This document shows, piece by piece, positions 38,242 to 46,784 of a stretch of DNA of 62,146 nt. The DNA is taken from positions 1 through 62,146 of the forward strand of contig NZ_AJLN01000117.1 in NCBI RefSeq assembly GCF_000317285.1, in the 5' to 3' direction. The stretch comes from Chlorogloeopsis fritschii PCC 6912. GTDB lineage: Bacteria > Cyanobacteriota > Cyanobacteriia > Cyanobacteriales > Nostocaceae. The translations under genes were made by a program, and so were the position numbers. Position 1 is the stretch's first letter; the number at the start of each line of letters is the position of its first letter. The notes beneath the pieces were generated by a model. The model ran no database searches and had not been told where the DNA came from. It worked only from the letters and a program-made list of their open reading frames with translations.

Positions 38242-40707
38242 GTGAAACAGCTTCACGGTAACGGATTAATATTAGGTGCTACTGCAATAGTTTTTTTAGC
38301 CGCTCATCCGGTTAAGGCACAAATTGCTCAAGTTACAAATGTACAACTAAAACCAGTTAATGGTGGAATCAATGTTGTTTTAACAACTTCTGCCAGTTCC
38401 CGCCCCCAAATTTTTACTACAAAAAGGGGCAATTCTTTAGTCGCAGATATTATTAATTCTCAACTGCGTTTACCAAAAGGTAATAACTTTCGCCAAGAAA
38501 ATCCTGCTCCAGGAATTACGTCGGTTGAAATGAACCAGCTAGATACCAATAGTATCAGACTGATAATAACCGGAACTAACGGCATCCCTAGCACTCAACC
38601 TGTAAAGCGAGGAACAAACGGAGTTACTCTCGGCTTTACACCACCAGAAGGAACTACTGCCTCAACATCTCCTCAAATGCCTGCTGCTAACCCTGCTCCA
38701 GGGCAAGCACAAGGCACTGCACGGCAGTCGCCACAAGTAGGGGAACCCGCCCATGGCGCTGCCTCCCCTACTTCCCCTACTCCAATGGTGCCCAATCCGC
38801 AAGTCAGTATTGATAGTACAACTGCCCAACCAGCACAACCTGGACAACCGCCCGTTCCAGCTCCGCCTTTCTTGCCAAGAGCTGTAGCTCCGCCAGTTGG
38901 AGATATTGCGATCTCAAATATGGACGCCTCCCCAAGTGTTGTTGATTTGGGAACACAAGAACGCGTACCTCGGCTTGTATTGCGGGATGCTCCTGTACGG
39001 GAGGTTTTATCACTGCTTGCCCGTGCTGCTGGTTTGAACCTGGCTTATGCAGCATCAGCACCATCTACAGGAGGACAACAAGGGGCAGCTAGCGCAGGTG
39101 AAGGGCCAACCATTTCCATAGATATAGAAAACGAGCCAGTGCAAGATGTGTTTAACTATGTTTTGCGCTTAAGTGGTTTGGAGGCTAACCGCAATGGTCG
39201 CACAGTTTTTGTAGGAACGAACCTACCAAATGCCAGCCGTGATTTGATCATGCGGAATCTACGTCTTAATCAAATTAAGGTGGACACTGCTTTGAGCTTT
39301 CTGGTGTCCTTGGGAGCAGAAAGTGCTATTACACGGGAACGATTAGTTACCAGTGTCAATGCTGTGCCTGTAGGTGGTGCAGCAAATAGTGCAGTTACCC
39401 AAACTCAGACAACTACAGAACTCAAAGTAGAAACTCTGCGTACAGATTTTAAAGATGTAGTACCTTTACTACGAGGTCTACAGGCATCAGGAGACCAACG
39501 CACCAATTCTCTTACCTTAGTAGGGCCTGCTAGGTTAATTGATATTGCGATCGCTCAACTAACTCAGCTTGATATCCGCCGTCGGCAAGTGGCAATTAAC
39601 GTCAAGATTATTGATGTCAACCTCTTGAATACCAAAGATTTCAACACTAGTTTTTCCTTTGGTGTTGACAAAAATTTCTTTGTTAATGATGGTGGTGCAG
39701 CAGCTCTCAACTTTGGTGGTTCTAGACCACCTACTGCTACTGAGGCAGCAAGCAGTGTGACTAGTACACCAGTAATCAAAAATCCAATCACAGGAGAGCC
39801 TTTCTTAGACCCCAATGGTACATTTACTGTGCCAAATGGAGGTTCAGGAGTGAGAGTTATACGAGATGGTCAAGTCGTACAGAATATTCCAGGTGATGCA
39901 ACTTTCCTCAATCCTATTTCTCCTACAAGCACTAGTCCAACTACTCCCGGTCTGACAGATTTTACACCGGGAACACCAGATGTTGTGACTATTACTACCG
40001 ATCCTGTAACTGGACGACAAACTGCCTCTTTTGCAGAAGGCGCTCGTGCAACATCTGAATTCGGTTTACCGACACTATTTCAATTCCCCAAACGTTTCCT
40101 TGCGAGTTTGCAAGCTCAAGTCACTAGTGGTAATGCCAAAATTTTGACAGATCCGACTTTGACAGTGCAAGAAGGGGAAGAAGCTCAAGTGCAGTTGACA
40201 GCAGAAGTGTATGGGGGTATTGAAACAGTAACAGCAAATGCAGGTATTTTAAGGAAGCCAATTATCAAGGACGCAGGTTTAACTCTTGCAGTTAAAGTTG
40301 ATAAGGTTGATGATAATGGTTTTGTCTCTTTGTCTGTTGCTCCTACTGTGTCTGCACCTAATGGTACAACGCCAAGTCCTGATGGTGTGATTACTCTGCT
40401 GGCACAAAGAAGTCTTAGATCAGGGTTAATTCGTCTGCGCGATGGTCAGACACTAATTCTGAGCGGTATTATTCAGGAATCAGATCGTGTTAGTGTCTCC
40501 AAGGTTCCTATCTTAGGTGATATTCCCCTCTTGGGTTCGCTATTTAGAAAAACAAACAAAGTCAATCAGCGCCAAGAAGTGATTGTTTTGCTCACACCTC
40601 AAGTCATGGATGATTCGGAGCGCTCCTCCTATGGCTATAATTACACTCCGAGTCCAGATGTAAGGCAAATGCTAGAGCGTCGAGGGTTGCAGGTTCCTAG
40701 ACGGTGA
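38242..40707 (+). CDS. pilQ: Type IV pilus secretin PilQ
   Basis: An 821-residue outer-membrane secretin through which pili exit. A signal peptide (about 1-26, ending VKA) is followed by an AMIN domain (28-135), a Pro/Gln/Ala-rich linker (about 140-215), secretin N domains (about 235-460) and the C-terminal secretin barrel (about 590-795), with the hallmark LSGIIQESDRVSVSKVPILGDIPLLGSLFR. A Gly/Thr/Pro-rich insertion lies near 500-590. Residues about 160-176 are encoded by a dispersed 51-bp repeat inserted in frame. Confidence 0.95.
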   Translation: MKQLHGNGLILGATAIVFLAAHPVKAQIAQVTNVQLKPVNGGINVVLTTSASSRPQIFTTKRGNSLVADIINSQLRLPKGNNFRQENPAPGITSVEMNQLDTNSIRLIITGTNGIPSTQPVKRGTNGVTLGFTPPEGTTASTSPQMPAANPAPGQAQGTARQSPQVGEPAHGAASPTSPTPMVPNPQVSIDSTTAQPAQPGQPPVPAPPFLPRAVAPPVGDIAISNMDASPSVVDLGTQERVPRLVLRDAPVREVLSLLARAAGLNLAYAASAPSTGGQQGAASAGEGPTISIDIENEPVQDVFNYVLRLSGLEANRNGRTVFVGTNLPNASRDLIMRNLRLNQIKVDTALSFLVSLGAESAITRERLVTSVNAVPVGGAANSAVTQTQTTTELKVETLRTDFKDVVPLLRGLQASGDQRTNSLTLVGPARLIDIAIAQLTQLDIRRRQVAINVKIIDVNLLNTKDFNTSFSFGVDKNFFVNDGGAAALNFGGSRPPTATEAASSVTSTPVIKNPITGEPFLDPNGTFTVPNGGSGVRVIRDGQVVQNIPGDATFLNPISPTSTSPTTPGLTDFTPGTPDVVTITTDPVTGRQTASFAEGARATSEFGLPTLFQFPKRFLASLQAQVTSGNAKILTDPTLTVQEGEEAQVQLTAEVYGGIETVTANAGILRKPIIKDAGLTLAVKVDKVDDNGFVSLSVAPTVSAPNGTTPSPDGVITLLAQRSLRSGLIRLRDGQTLILSGIIQESDRVSVSKVPILGDIPLLGSLFRKTNKVNQRQEVIVLLTPQVMDDSERSSYGYNYTPSPDVRQMLERRGLQVPRR
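38720..38770. repeat. 51-bp dispersed repeat inside pilQ
   Basis: The sequence starts CACGGCAGTCGCCACAA and ends GGCGCTGCCTCCCCT. It matches in length and ends the element at 20924-20974 and the ends of the larger copy at 31971-32136. The ends form a hairpin (GGCAGtCGCC/GGCGCTGCC). Being 17 codons long, it keeps the pilQ frame open. Confidence 0.75.
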
Positions 40708-40750
40708 GGTAAAACTGCGTTCAAATTTTTATTATTATGTGTCACTATCG

Positions 40751-40771
40751 GGACAGGAATGCCACCTGTCC
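40751..40771. repeat. Hairpin beyond pilQ
   Basis: GGACAGG (40751-40757) pairs with CCTGTCC (40765-40771). It directly abuts the stop codon of the truncated toxin frame and could terminate pilQ transcription weakly. Confidence 0.5.
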
Positions 40772-40772
40772 T

Positions 40773-40868
40773 TTAATGTTTTGGGGAATATTCTTTGACC
40801 CACTCGTAGGCACGACGAATACCATCCTGAGCTTCGGGTGTAATAATAACCCGATACTCATTACTCAT
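40773..40868 (-). pseudogene. Truncated RelE/ParE-type toxin
   Basis: A 31-residue frame whose start overlaps the end of the Phd-type antitoxin gene by 8 bases, the usual toxin position. MSNEYRVIITPEAQDGIRRAYEWVKEYSPKH resembles the N-terminus of ParE/RelE toxins of about 95-100 residues, but the frame stops there at the edge of a palindrome. The catalytic C-terminal part is missing, so it should be inactive. Confidence 0.6.
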
Positions 40869-41154
40869 CTGGAATACCAAATTCTTGTCTAAGTTCTGCA
40901 ATCACCTGATCTGCAGGACGGCTTTTTCCATGCTTCATCTGTTCCAAGGCACGGCGAATGCCTTTGATACTGTCCACCAACTCAGCAGTTTCAAGCAATC
41001 TTTGGTAAGACTCTACATCCTGCACTACAAGTTCTGCTTTGCCATTCACCGTCAGCACTATTGGCTGTTTCGTCTCCTTGAGCTGCTCCATAAACTCTGC
41101 GGTGTTCCGCTTAAAGTTTGAAAGAGAATTAATATCTCGACTAAGATCAAACAC
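40861..41154 (-). CDS. Phd/YefM-type antitoxin
   Basis: A 97-residue antitoxin-like protein. The N-terminal half has the Phd/YefM pattern (NSLSNFKRNTAEFMEQLKETKQPIVLTVNGKAELVVQDVESYQRL) that binds operator DNA; the acidic C-terminal helix would wrap the toxin. The toxin downstream is truncated, so this may be an orphan antitoxin kept for regulation or in decay. Confidence 0.85.
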   Translation of the reverse strand: MFDLSRDINSLSNFKRNTAEFMEQLKETKQPIVLTVNGKAELVVQDVESYQRLLETAELVDSIKGIRRALEQMKHGKSRPADQVIAELRQEFGIPDE

Positions 41155-41224
41155 TTTACCTCCTGCACAGCAAATTTAATGCAAATTTAGTGTATCTTGC
41201 CTACAAGTGTAATGCAATTTTTGA

Positions 41225-41320
41225 ACAGAAAAACTCTGCGTTCCTCCCTTCGGGTTCACCAGTCACCAGCGGAGGGAAACCCTCCCGCAGCGCTGGTTCA
41301 CCGCGCTTCCTTTGTGTTCC
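41225..41320. repeat. GC-rich dispersed repeat
   Basis: A mixture of 'ctctgcgttcct', 'cccttcgggttcacc' and 'cagcggagggaaaccctcccgcagcg' motifs of the intergenic mosaic type seen at 15.3 and 32.0 kb. It contains the palindrome GGAGGGaaaCCCTCC. No gene is present. Confidence 0.45.
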
Positions 41321-41328
41321 TCTGCGTT

Positions 41329-42543
41329 TCAAAACTCTTTTGGTGGTGTCGCAATTCCCCACCTCATCAAACCTGCCTCAAGTTCCTTAATAAATTGCAA
41401 GTCTTCCTCTGGCAAATCTTCGCTTATGGCAGGTTTTTTCTCAAGGAAAGCAAATGCTTGCCGAAATTGACGCCCAGTTGCCTGAATGGGTGAGTCAAAG
41501 TGACAAGAAATTATCTGTTGAAAATCCCAAGTTGCTATCTTGTCAGCCCAGTTGAGTACTTGGGTTGGTGCTTGGGGAAAAATCAGAGTTTGCAGTATCG
41601 GCGCTACAAATGGACGCCCATTGAAGCGTAGAGCATTAAATGACTTTTGCCAGTTTTCTTGCCATCGAAACGGAAATAAACCGAAGTAAGCTTTTTTTGA
41701 ACGATCTGGTGCTTTGAGAGCATCGCGAAAAGCTTGCCCCAAATTAATCATCTCCACCGCACTGGGACGAAAGTAAATCGCAAATAATGAAATGCGTTGC
41801 CATCCCTTGCGACGATTTGCTTGATTATCTTCTATCGCCTCGCCAGCATTGTCTCTGGCATGAAACAACAACGGATACGGATCTAATTGAGCGATCGCAG
41901 GTGGTTCTTCTGGCACAGACAATATAGAATCAGTGACAAGTAAAGTGCGCGATCGCTTGTGCAAAACTGCAACTTCGGCAAAAGATCCTCTTCCCAAGTC
42001 GATATCCAACACTGCGTATTCAAACTCATTGGCAAAGGGAGCAAGGCTAGCATCTTCTGGGAGTTCTTGAGTCCGTTTTTGAGGAAAACCAAGCCAACTC
42101 AACGGTAAATTGAACGGGAAACTCCATTGATTAGGAGCAACGAAGACTTGAGCTTGGGGAAAACATCTAGCAAAGGGGCCAACAAAGATTTTGTGTTCCA
42201 AACCAGAGCTAGTTGGTAAGATAATGTATTTAATGTCACCATGTTCTGCCACCAACTCGTTAATCATACGCACACACTCAGCTGTCGGAGCAACAGGTGC
42301 ATAAACAAATAAGCCACCTGTTTCGAGCTTGATGACTGTCATCCGAATTGGGGCGATCGTGTAGAGAATACCCTGAAGCTGTTCAAATGTCCAGATAGTA
42401 TCTTCAATTATTTCCCTGCAAAGTGTCTGCCGCTTGCCGTAGGGGTAAAGTGGTAAAGCAGCCCAAAATCGCCATGACAAATCCTTTGGATGTATACGTT
42501 GCTGTTGTGCTTGTAACTTCGACTTATATCTGTGTGCGTTCAT
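41329..42543 (-). CDS. DUF4336-family protein (metallo-beta-lactamase-like)
   Basis: A 404-residue soluble protein resembling the DUF4336 family of cyanobacteria and plants, thought to have a metallo-beta-lactamase-like fold. Visible parts are the SWRFWAALPLYPYGKRQTLCREI start, VIKLETGGLFVYAPVAPT, the EHGDIKYIILPTSSGLEHK segment (His ligand candidate), and DSILSVPEEPP. The function is not known. The ATG at 42543 is preferred to a GTG at 42585. Confidence 0.75.
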   Translation of the reverse strand: MNAHRYKSKLQAQQQRIHPKDLSWRFWAALPLYPYGKRQTLCREIIEDTIWTFEQLQGILYTIAPIRMTVIKLETGGLFVYAPVAPTAECVRMINELVAEHGDIKYIILPTSSGLEHKIFVGPFARCFPQAQVFVAPNQWSFPFNLPLSWLGFPQKRTQELPEDASLAPFANEFEYAVLDIDLGRGSFAEVAVLHKRSRTLLVTDSILSVPEEPPAIAQLDPYPLLFHARDNAGEAIEDNQANRRKGWQRISLFAIYFRPSAVEMINLGQAFRDALKAPDRSKKAYFGLFPFRWQENWQKSFNALRFNGRPFVAPILQTLIFPQAPTQVLNWADKIATWDFQQIISCHFDSPIQATGRQFRQAFAFLEKKPAISEDLPEEDLQFIKELEAGLMRWGIATPPKEF

Positions 42544-42687
42544 AGGTACTCTACCTACTTTTTGCTCCTTTCCAATTTCTAGCACTGGAACGGTTTCTCG
42601 TTATGTAGAAAGAACTTTTTGAAACAAAATATCTGTTATGGTCTTTTCAAGTTGTATAACAGCTAAGTCTCCTTTGTAGAAAATCTA

Positions 42688-43044
42688 TTAAGGCAGGGAA
42701 CGTTGACGTATATGTGTAGTTTCTATAACCGTAAAATTTCCCTCCAAAGATAACCCCTCAATACTCAAAATGCGAAGTAATTCTACAGCTGGCTCTTCTG
42801 GGCTAGCAGGAAAGTAGCGAAAGTAGACAACACCAACTGGCACTGGCATCCGCATTCGGTAAATTAACTCTCCATAATCTCGGTCGAACGTCAGAATTAC
42901 TCGTTTCTCTCTAACTGCGCGTGCAAGTACTTCAGCGTCTTCTGCACCAGGCGCATCTTCGCTTCCATATGCCACATCATAACCAGCAGTTCGCAAATAT
43001 ATTACGCTTTTACGGGGAAAATTTTCATTTGCTAGAAAACGCAT
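42688..43044 (-). CDS. DUF5615 PIN-like toxin
   Basis: A 118-residue protein of the DUF5615/Mut7-C PIN-like group. Acidic residues of a nuclease centre are visible in RFLANENFP, SEDAPGAEDAEVL and TFDRDYGEL. Its start overlaps the stop of the DUF433 gene by one base (TAATG), the usual arrangement of this toxin-antitoxin type. It is probably an RNase whose activity is held by the partner; the target is unknown. Confidence 0.85.
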   Translation of the reverse strand: MRFLANENFPRKSVIYLRTAGYDVAYGSEDAPGAEDAEVLARAVREKRVILTFDRDYGELIYRMRMPVPVGVVYFRYFPASPEEPAVELLRILSIEGLSLEGNFTVIETTHIRQRSLP

Positions 43045-43289
43045 TAACCCGCCTCAGATATCAGCGGTTGCGTATAAAAAGATTCTTCGCGCATACACTC
43101 AGCTGTAAAAGCAAAGACGGCTCGTAAAGCTTCTGGAGTAAGGGTAGGATAATTTTCTAGAACCTGTTGTTCTGTCCATCCCGCAGCAAACAATCCTAGC
43201 AAGAATTCTACTGACAACCTAGTTCCTTTCACAGTCGGCTTGCCTAGCAAAATTTTGGGTTCTGAATGAATGTACTGTCGCCAATCCAT
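43044..43289 (-). CDS. DUF433 antitoxin
   Basis: An 81-residue DUF433 protein with the helix-turn-helix pattern PTVKGTRLSVEFLLGLFAAGWTEQQVLENYPTLTPEALRAVF. In cyanobacteria such proteins sit directly before DUF5615 toxins, as here, and presumably neutralise them and repress the pair. Confidence 0.88.
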   Translation of the reverse strand: MDWRQYIHSEPKILLGKPTVKGTRLSVEFLLGLFAAGWTEQQVLENYPTLTPEALRAVFAFTAECMREESFYTQPLISEAG

Positions 43290-43464
43290 AATTTGTATTC
43301 TGAGAAAGCTACTGCTATTTTTACGCGATCGCCTTTATTATTTCCAAGTTAAGCTTAGAAAGGATAAAGCAGATCTAGATTTTGACATCCTGTATGCAGC
43401 TGAAAGTTTATGCTACTTTGACAGCATCTATAATTAATTCTTGCCCTATGAGAGTTCGTTAACC

Positions 43465-44991
43465 ATGTCGGAAGAAGATATCCGTGCCGCCAGGCTGGAG
43501 AAAGTAGAACAGCTTAGACAGCTAGGGATGAATCCCTACGCTTATCATTGGGAATCTACCCACCAAGCAGCACCATTGCAGGAAAAGTTTGCCGAGCTAG
43601 CCAATGGTGAAGAAGTCGATATCGAGGTGGCAGTTGCTGGACGCATTATGGCGCGTCGCGTCTTCGGTAAACTGGCTTTCTTCACATTGCAAGATGAGAC
43701 GGGTAATATTCAGCTTTATCTAGAGAAAAATCGCATCCAAGAAGGCATGGCAGATATCGATTCTGATGCCTTTAATCACCTCAAACAACTTACAGATGTA
43801 GGCGATATTATCGGAGCCAAAGGAACAATCAAACGAACTGAAAAGGGCGAGTTATCAGTTTTCGTTAAACAATACGCAATTCTCACGAAATCTCTCTTGC
43901 CTTTGCCCGACAAGTGGCACGGGTTAACAGATGTTGCTAAAAGATACCGCCAGCGCTACGTAGACTTAATCGTTAATCCCGAAGTCAGGGAGACTTTTCG
44001 CCGTCGTGCCCAAATAACTGCTGGTATTCGGAGATACTTAGAAGAGCGTGGTTTCCTAGAAATTGAAACTCCTGTATTGCAAGCAGAAGCAGGAGGTGCG
44101 GATGCCCGCCCATTTATTACTTACCACAACACCTTAGAAATGGAGTTGTATTTGCGAATTGCTACAGAACTCCATCTGAAGCGGTTAATTGTGGGTGGTT
44201 TTGAAAAGGTATTTGAACTGGGGCGAATTTTCCGTAATGAAGGAATTTCTACCCGTCACAATCCAGAATTTACGACGATAGAAGTTTACCAAGCCTACGC
44301 CGACTACAACGATATGATGGCACTGACGGAGGGAATTATTACCACCGTCGCCAAAGAAGTACTCGGCACGTTGGAAATCACCTACCAAGGACAAATTATT
44401 GATTTAACACCACCTTGGCGTCGCATCACCATGCACGATCTGGTGAAAGAATATACAGGTTTAGATTTCAATTCTTTTCAAACTCTAGAAGAAGCAAAAG
44501 CTGCTGGTAAAAATGCCGGATTAGAAGCTATAGAAGATTGTCCTTCAATTGGCAAACTTCTCAATGAAGCCTTTGAGCAAAAGGTAGAAGCAAACCTCAT
44601 CCAGCCTACCTTTGTCATCGATTACCCAGTGGAAATTTCACCACTAGCGAAACCGCATCGTTCCAAGCCTAATTTAGTAGAGCGTTTTGAGTTATTTATT
44701 GTCGGGCGAGAAACTGCTAACAGCTTCTCCGAACTTACCGATCCGATTGAGCAAAGACAACGCCTAGAAGAACAAGCAGCACGAAAAGCAGCAGGTGATT
44801 TAGAAGCGCAGGGAGTAGATGAAGATTTTCTTACGGCTTTGGAATATGGGCTGCCGCCTACAGGTGGATTAGGTATCGGAATAGATCGTTTGATTATGTT
44901 GTTGACTGACAGTCCGAGTATTCGGGATGCGATCGCCTTCCCTTTACTCAAACCCGAAAAATCTGACTCATCCTCAGAATCAGCAACTTAG
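43465..44991 (+). CDS. lysS: Lysyl-tRNA synthetase (class II)
   Basis: A 508-residue class II enzyme charging tRNA-Lys. The N-terminal OB-fold anticodon-binding domain (about 50-150, [30 protein letters not shown]) is followed by the catalytic core, with motif 2 [23 protein letters not shown] and motif 3 [13 protein letters not shown]. The ATG at 43465 gives the family-like [17 protein letters not shown]; the TTG at 43441 is less likely. Confidence 0.97.
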   Translation: MSEEDIRAARLEKVEQLRQLGMNPYAYHWESTHQAAPLQEKFAELANGEEVDIEVAVAGRIMARRVFGKLAFFTLQDETGNIQLYLEKNRIQEGMADIDSDAFNHLKQLTDVGDIIGAKGTIKRTEKGELSVFVKQYAILTKSLLPLPDKWHGLTDVAKRYRQRYVDLIVNPEVRETFRRRAQITAGIRRYLEERGFLEIETPVLQAEAGGADARPFITYHNTLEMELYLRIATELHLKRLIVGGFEKVFELGRIFRNEGISTRHNPEFTTIEVYQAYADYNDMMALTEGIITTVAKEVLGTLEITYQGQIIDLTPPWRRITMHDLVKEYTGLDFNSFQTLEEAKAAGKNAGLEAIEDCPSIGKLLNEAFEQKVEANLIQPTFVIDYPVEISPLAKPHRSKPNLVERFELFIVGRETANSFSELTDPIEQRQRLEEQAARKAAGDLEAQGVDEDFLTALEYGLPPTGGLGIGIDRLIMLLTDSPSIRDAIAFPLLKPEKSDSSSESAT

Positions 44992-45248
44992 CAAAGAGTT
45001 AAAATCGAATCTCCAAAAAACCTGTAGAGACTTAAAATATAGCAGGGAACAGGGAACAGGGAACGGGGAATAGGCTTGAAACTCTCTTAATGTCTGGCTT
45101 TCATCATAAGTTGATGTCCTAATCTACCTGGTAACTACTATATGTACTTCTACAGGTTTTTCAAAGTTTATTTATTAACAGTGAAACTTAACTTTGTAGC
45201 GTACCGTTTTCTCTAGTGGGTTACGGGCGCAAACATTACTTCAACAAA

Positions 45249-45319
45249 GCCGATGGCGGGATTTGAACCCGCGACCGCTCGATTACGAATCGAGTGCTCT
45301 ACCACTGAGCCACATCGGC
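45249..45319 (-). tRNA. tRNA-Thr (anticodon CGU)
   Basis: The minus strand folds into a full cloverleaf: acceptor arms GCCGATG and CATCGGC, D-loop with GGTAGAGC, anticodon stem CTCGA/TCGAG with loop TTCGTAA (anticodon CGT in DNA), and T-arm GCGGGTTCAAATCCCGC. The CCA end is not encoded. Anticodon CGU reads ACG threonine codons. Confidence 0.95.
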
Positions 45320-45357
45320 ACATTCACCTTGAGATTATAACAGCATCATTAGTAATC

Positions 45358-45636
45358 ATGGTACAGCCAAATCCCAAAAATCGTACAGCAAGCCAACTTA
45401 ACTCAGAACAATATGCTCGTCTCAAGGCGGAAATTAAAAATCCTTATCGTAATGTACGGAAATTTATCTATGTTGCTGGCGGTGCTTCTGGTTTAATCGG
45501 AGCATTTATCTTTTTTTTTCAATCACTAGCTGGGCGCAATCTTGACACTGCCTTGCCCAACTTAGCATTGCAACTTGGAATAATAGCGCTGATGGCTTTT
45601 TTATGGCGCTGGGAAGAGCGAAGGCAAAAACCCTAG
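45358..45636 (+). CDS. DUF3493 small membrane protein
   Basis: A 92-residue protein with a basic N-terminus, the conserved RLKAEIKNPYRNVRKFIYVAGGASGLIGAFIFF and a second hydrophobic helix (NLALQLGIIALMAFLW) ending WRWEERRQ. It resembles the DUF3493 family, related to the plant and algal LPA1/Rep27 proteins associated with photosystem II assembly or repair. The role here is inference. The ATG at 45358 is used; a longer frame from 45253 reads through the tRNA and is an artefact. Confidence 0.8.
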   Translation: MVQPNPKNRTASQLNSEQYARLKAEIKNPYRNVRKFIYVAGGASGLIGAFIFFFQSLAGRNLDTALPNLALQLGIIALMAFLWRWEERRQKP

Positions 45637-45639
45637 ACA

Positions 45640-45691
45640 GTAGAGACGCGTACACCGCAGGGGTTCCCGTAGGGTAATTTCGCGTCTCTAC
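45640..45691. repeat. GTAGAGACGCG inverted repeat
   Basis: Perfect 11-bp arms GTAGAGACGCG (45640-45650) and CGCGTCTCTAC (45681-45691) enclose 30 bases. It lies between the convergent DUF3493 and aroF genes and may act as a shared terminator. Confidence 0.65.
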
Positions 45692-45729
45692 ACAGTCTGT
45701 ATTTGTATCAGAGTTTTCGTGAAATTTTA

Positions 45730-46605
45730 TTATGCAGCAGACAAACAAATAGGGGCAGGTTTGAAACCTACCCCTAATTCTTCTGATATACTGCGTCCAA
45801 CTGCTGCTGCTACAGATTTTAAACTATGAACTAAATTCACCATTTCTTCTAAAGAGAGTGCTTGACGTGCGTCAGAAACAGATTTTTCTGGTTCTGGGTG
45901 GCACTCAATAATTAAACCATCTGCACCACACGCAACTGCAGCCTTAGCCACAGGTGCTACCAACTCTCGCTTACCTACGGCATGAGACGGATCGACAATT
46001 ACGGGTAAGTGAGTAATTTGCTTGAGAGCTGCTACTGCTCCTAAATCAAGTACATTGCGGGTGTAGTTATCGAAACTGCGGATACCCCGCTCGCATAGCA
46101 CTACATCAGGATTACCGTGGCTTAAGATGTATTCGGCTGCCATCACGAATTCTTCTAGTGTTGCTGCTAAACCACGTTTGAGGAGTATGGGTTTACCTGC
46201 TTGTCCTAAAGCTTTGAGCAAGTCAAAGTTTTGCATATTGCGGCTACCGATCTGAAGCATATCAGCGTGGGCGGCAACTACCTCAATTTGGGAGATAGAC
46301 ATGACTTCGGTAATAACTGGGATATTGTAGCGCGATCGCACTCCTGCCAGAATTTTCAGTCCTTCTTCTCCCATTCCTTGAAAGGCGTAGGGGGAGGTGC
46401 GGGGTTTGAAGACACCGCCACGCAATGCCTGTACGGGAGCGGCAGATAGGTTTTGAGCAACTGTTTCCATTTGCTCCCAACTTTCAACGGTACAAGGCCC
46501 GCCTATAATTACTAATTCTTTACTACCAAAAGCAACTTTGTCTGAGAGTTTTACAATTGTTTGGTGGTCAGTATCAGACTTACTAGCTAGTTTTGCACTA
46601 ATCAT
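45730..46605 (-). CDS. aroF: 3-deoxy-7-phosphoheptulonate (DAHP) synthase
   Basis: A 291-residue enzyme of the I-beta (AroA/KDOPS-like) class that joins phosphoenolpyruvate and erythrose 4-phosphate in the first step of the shikimate pathway. Motifs are GGPCTVES (metal-binding Cys), RGGVFKPRTSPYAFQGMG, LQIGSRNMQNF, LLKRGLAATLEE, IVDPSHAVGKR and IIECHPEP. A core-only length (no ACT or FL domain beyond about 25 N-terminal residues) suggests limited allosteric feedback, which makes RNA-level control attractive. AAAGGAG lies 9 bases before the ATG. Its 5' leader carries an aromatic leader peptide and attenuator. Confidence 0.95.
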   Translation of the reverse strand: MISAKLASKSDTDHQTIVKLSDKVAFGSKELVIIGGPCTVESWEQMETVAQNLSAAPVQALRGGVFKPRTSPYAFQGMGEEGLKILAGVRSRYNIPVITEVMSISQIEVVAAHADMLQIGSRNMQNFDLLKALGQAGKPILLKRGLAATLEEFVMAAEYILSHGNPDVVLCERGIRSFDNYTRNVLDLGAVAALKQITHLPVIVDPSHAVGKRELVAPVAKAAVACGADGLIIECHPEPEKSVSDARQALSLEEMVNLVHSLKSVAAAVGRSISEELGVGFKPAPICLSAA

Positions 46606-46644
46606 GATGGAATTCTCCTTTGGGTTACAGAATTTGAGGTTAAT

Positions 46645-46678
46645 AATAAAAAACCCGGAACTTTGATAAGCTCCGGGT
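46645..46678 (-). terminator. Attenuator terminator upstream of aroF
   Basis: On the minus strand ACCCGGAGCTT (46668-46678) pairs with AAGTTCCGGGT (46653-46663) over 11 pairs including one G-U, with a 4-base loop, followed by TTTTT. It lies between the leader peptide and aroF, so it would stop transcription before the gene. Confidence 0.85.
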
Positions 46679-46705
46679 GCTTGCGTTTCATCGTCATGAA
46701 GCTAT

Positions 46706-46768
46706 TTACCCGGAACTTATTCTGGGCCAAAAGTAAAAGTAATAAAACCAGCTACCGAAACAGATCAT
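46706..46768 (-). CDS. Aromatic leader peptide of aroF
   Basis: A 20-residue frame, ATG to TAA, with the sequence MICFGSWFYYFYFWPRISSG. Residues 7-14 are eight consecutive aromatic amino acids, and 9 of 20 residues are Trp, Phe or Tyr. AAGGAG (46781-46786) lies 12 bases before the ATG. The composition fits a control peptide whose translation rate senses charged tRNA-Trp, tRNA-Phe and tRNA-Tyr together, matching the product range of the pathway opened by AroF. The stop codon overlaps the antiterminator segment. I know of no standard name for it. Confidence 0.82.
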   Translation of the reverse strand: MICFGSWFYYFYFWPRISSG

Positions 46769-46784
46769 GACGATGAGATTCTCC

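Larger units (their letters stand above)
46645..46776 (-). promoter_or_regulatory. Transcription attenuator controlling aroF
   Basis: In transcript order the minus strand has five parts: segment 1 (46765-46776, covering the leader start codon); the leader peptide; segment A AAGTTCCGGGT (46708-46718, over the last codons and stop); segment 1' (46688-46699, a perfect 12-base complement of segment 1); and segments B (46668-46678) and A' (46653-46663). A and A' are identical 11-mers competing for B. Pairing A-B prevents the terminator; pairing B-A' forms it. A ribosome stalled in the aromatic codons would mask segment 1 and leave A free; one at the stop codon would mask A. Confidence 0.85.

Noticed and set aside
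45253-45357. In-frame extension of the DUF3493 gene beginning MAGFEPATARLR
   Set aside because: It is a translation of the antisense of tRNA-Thr, a common artefact; the real ATG is at 45358.
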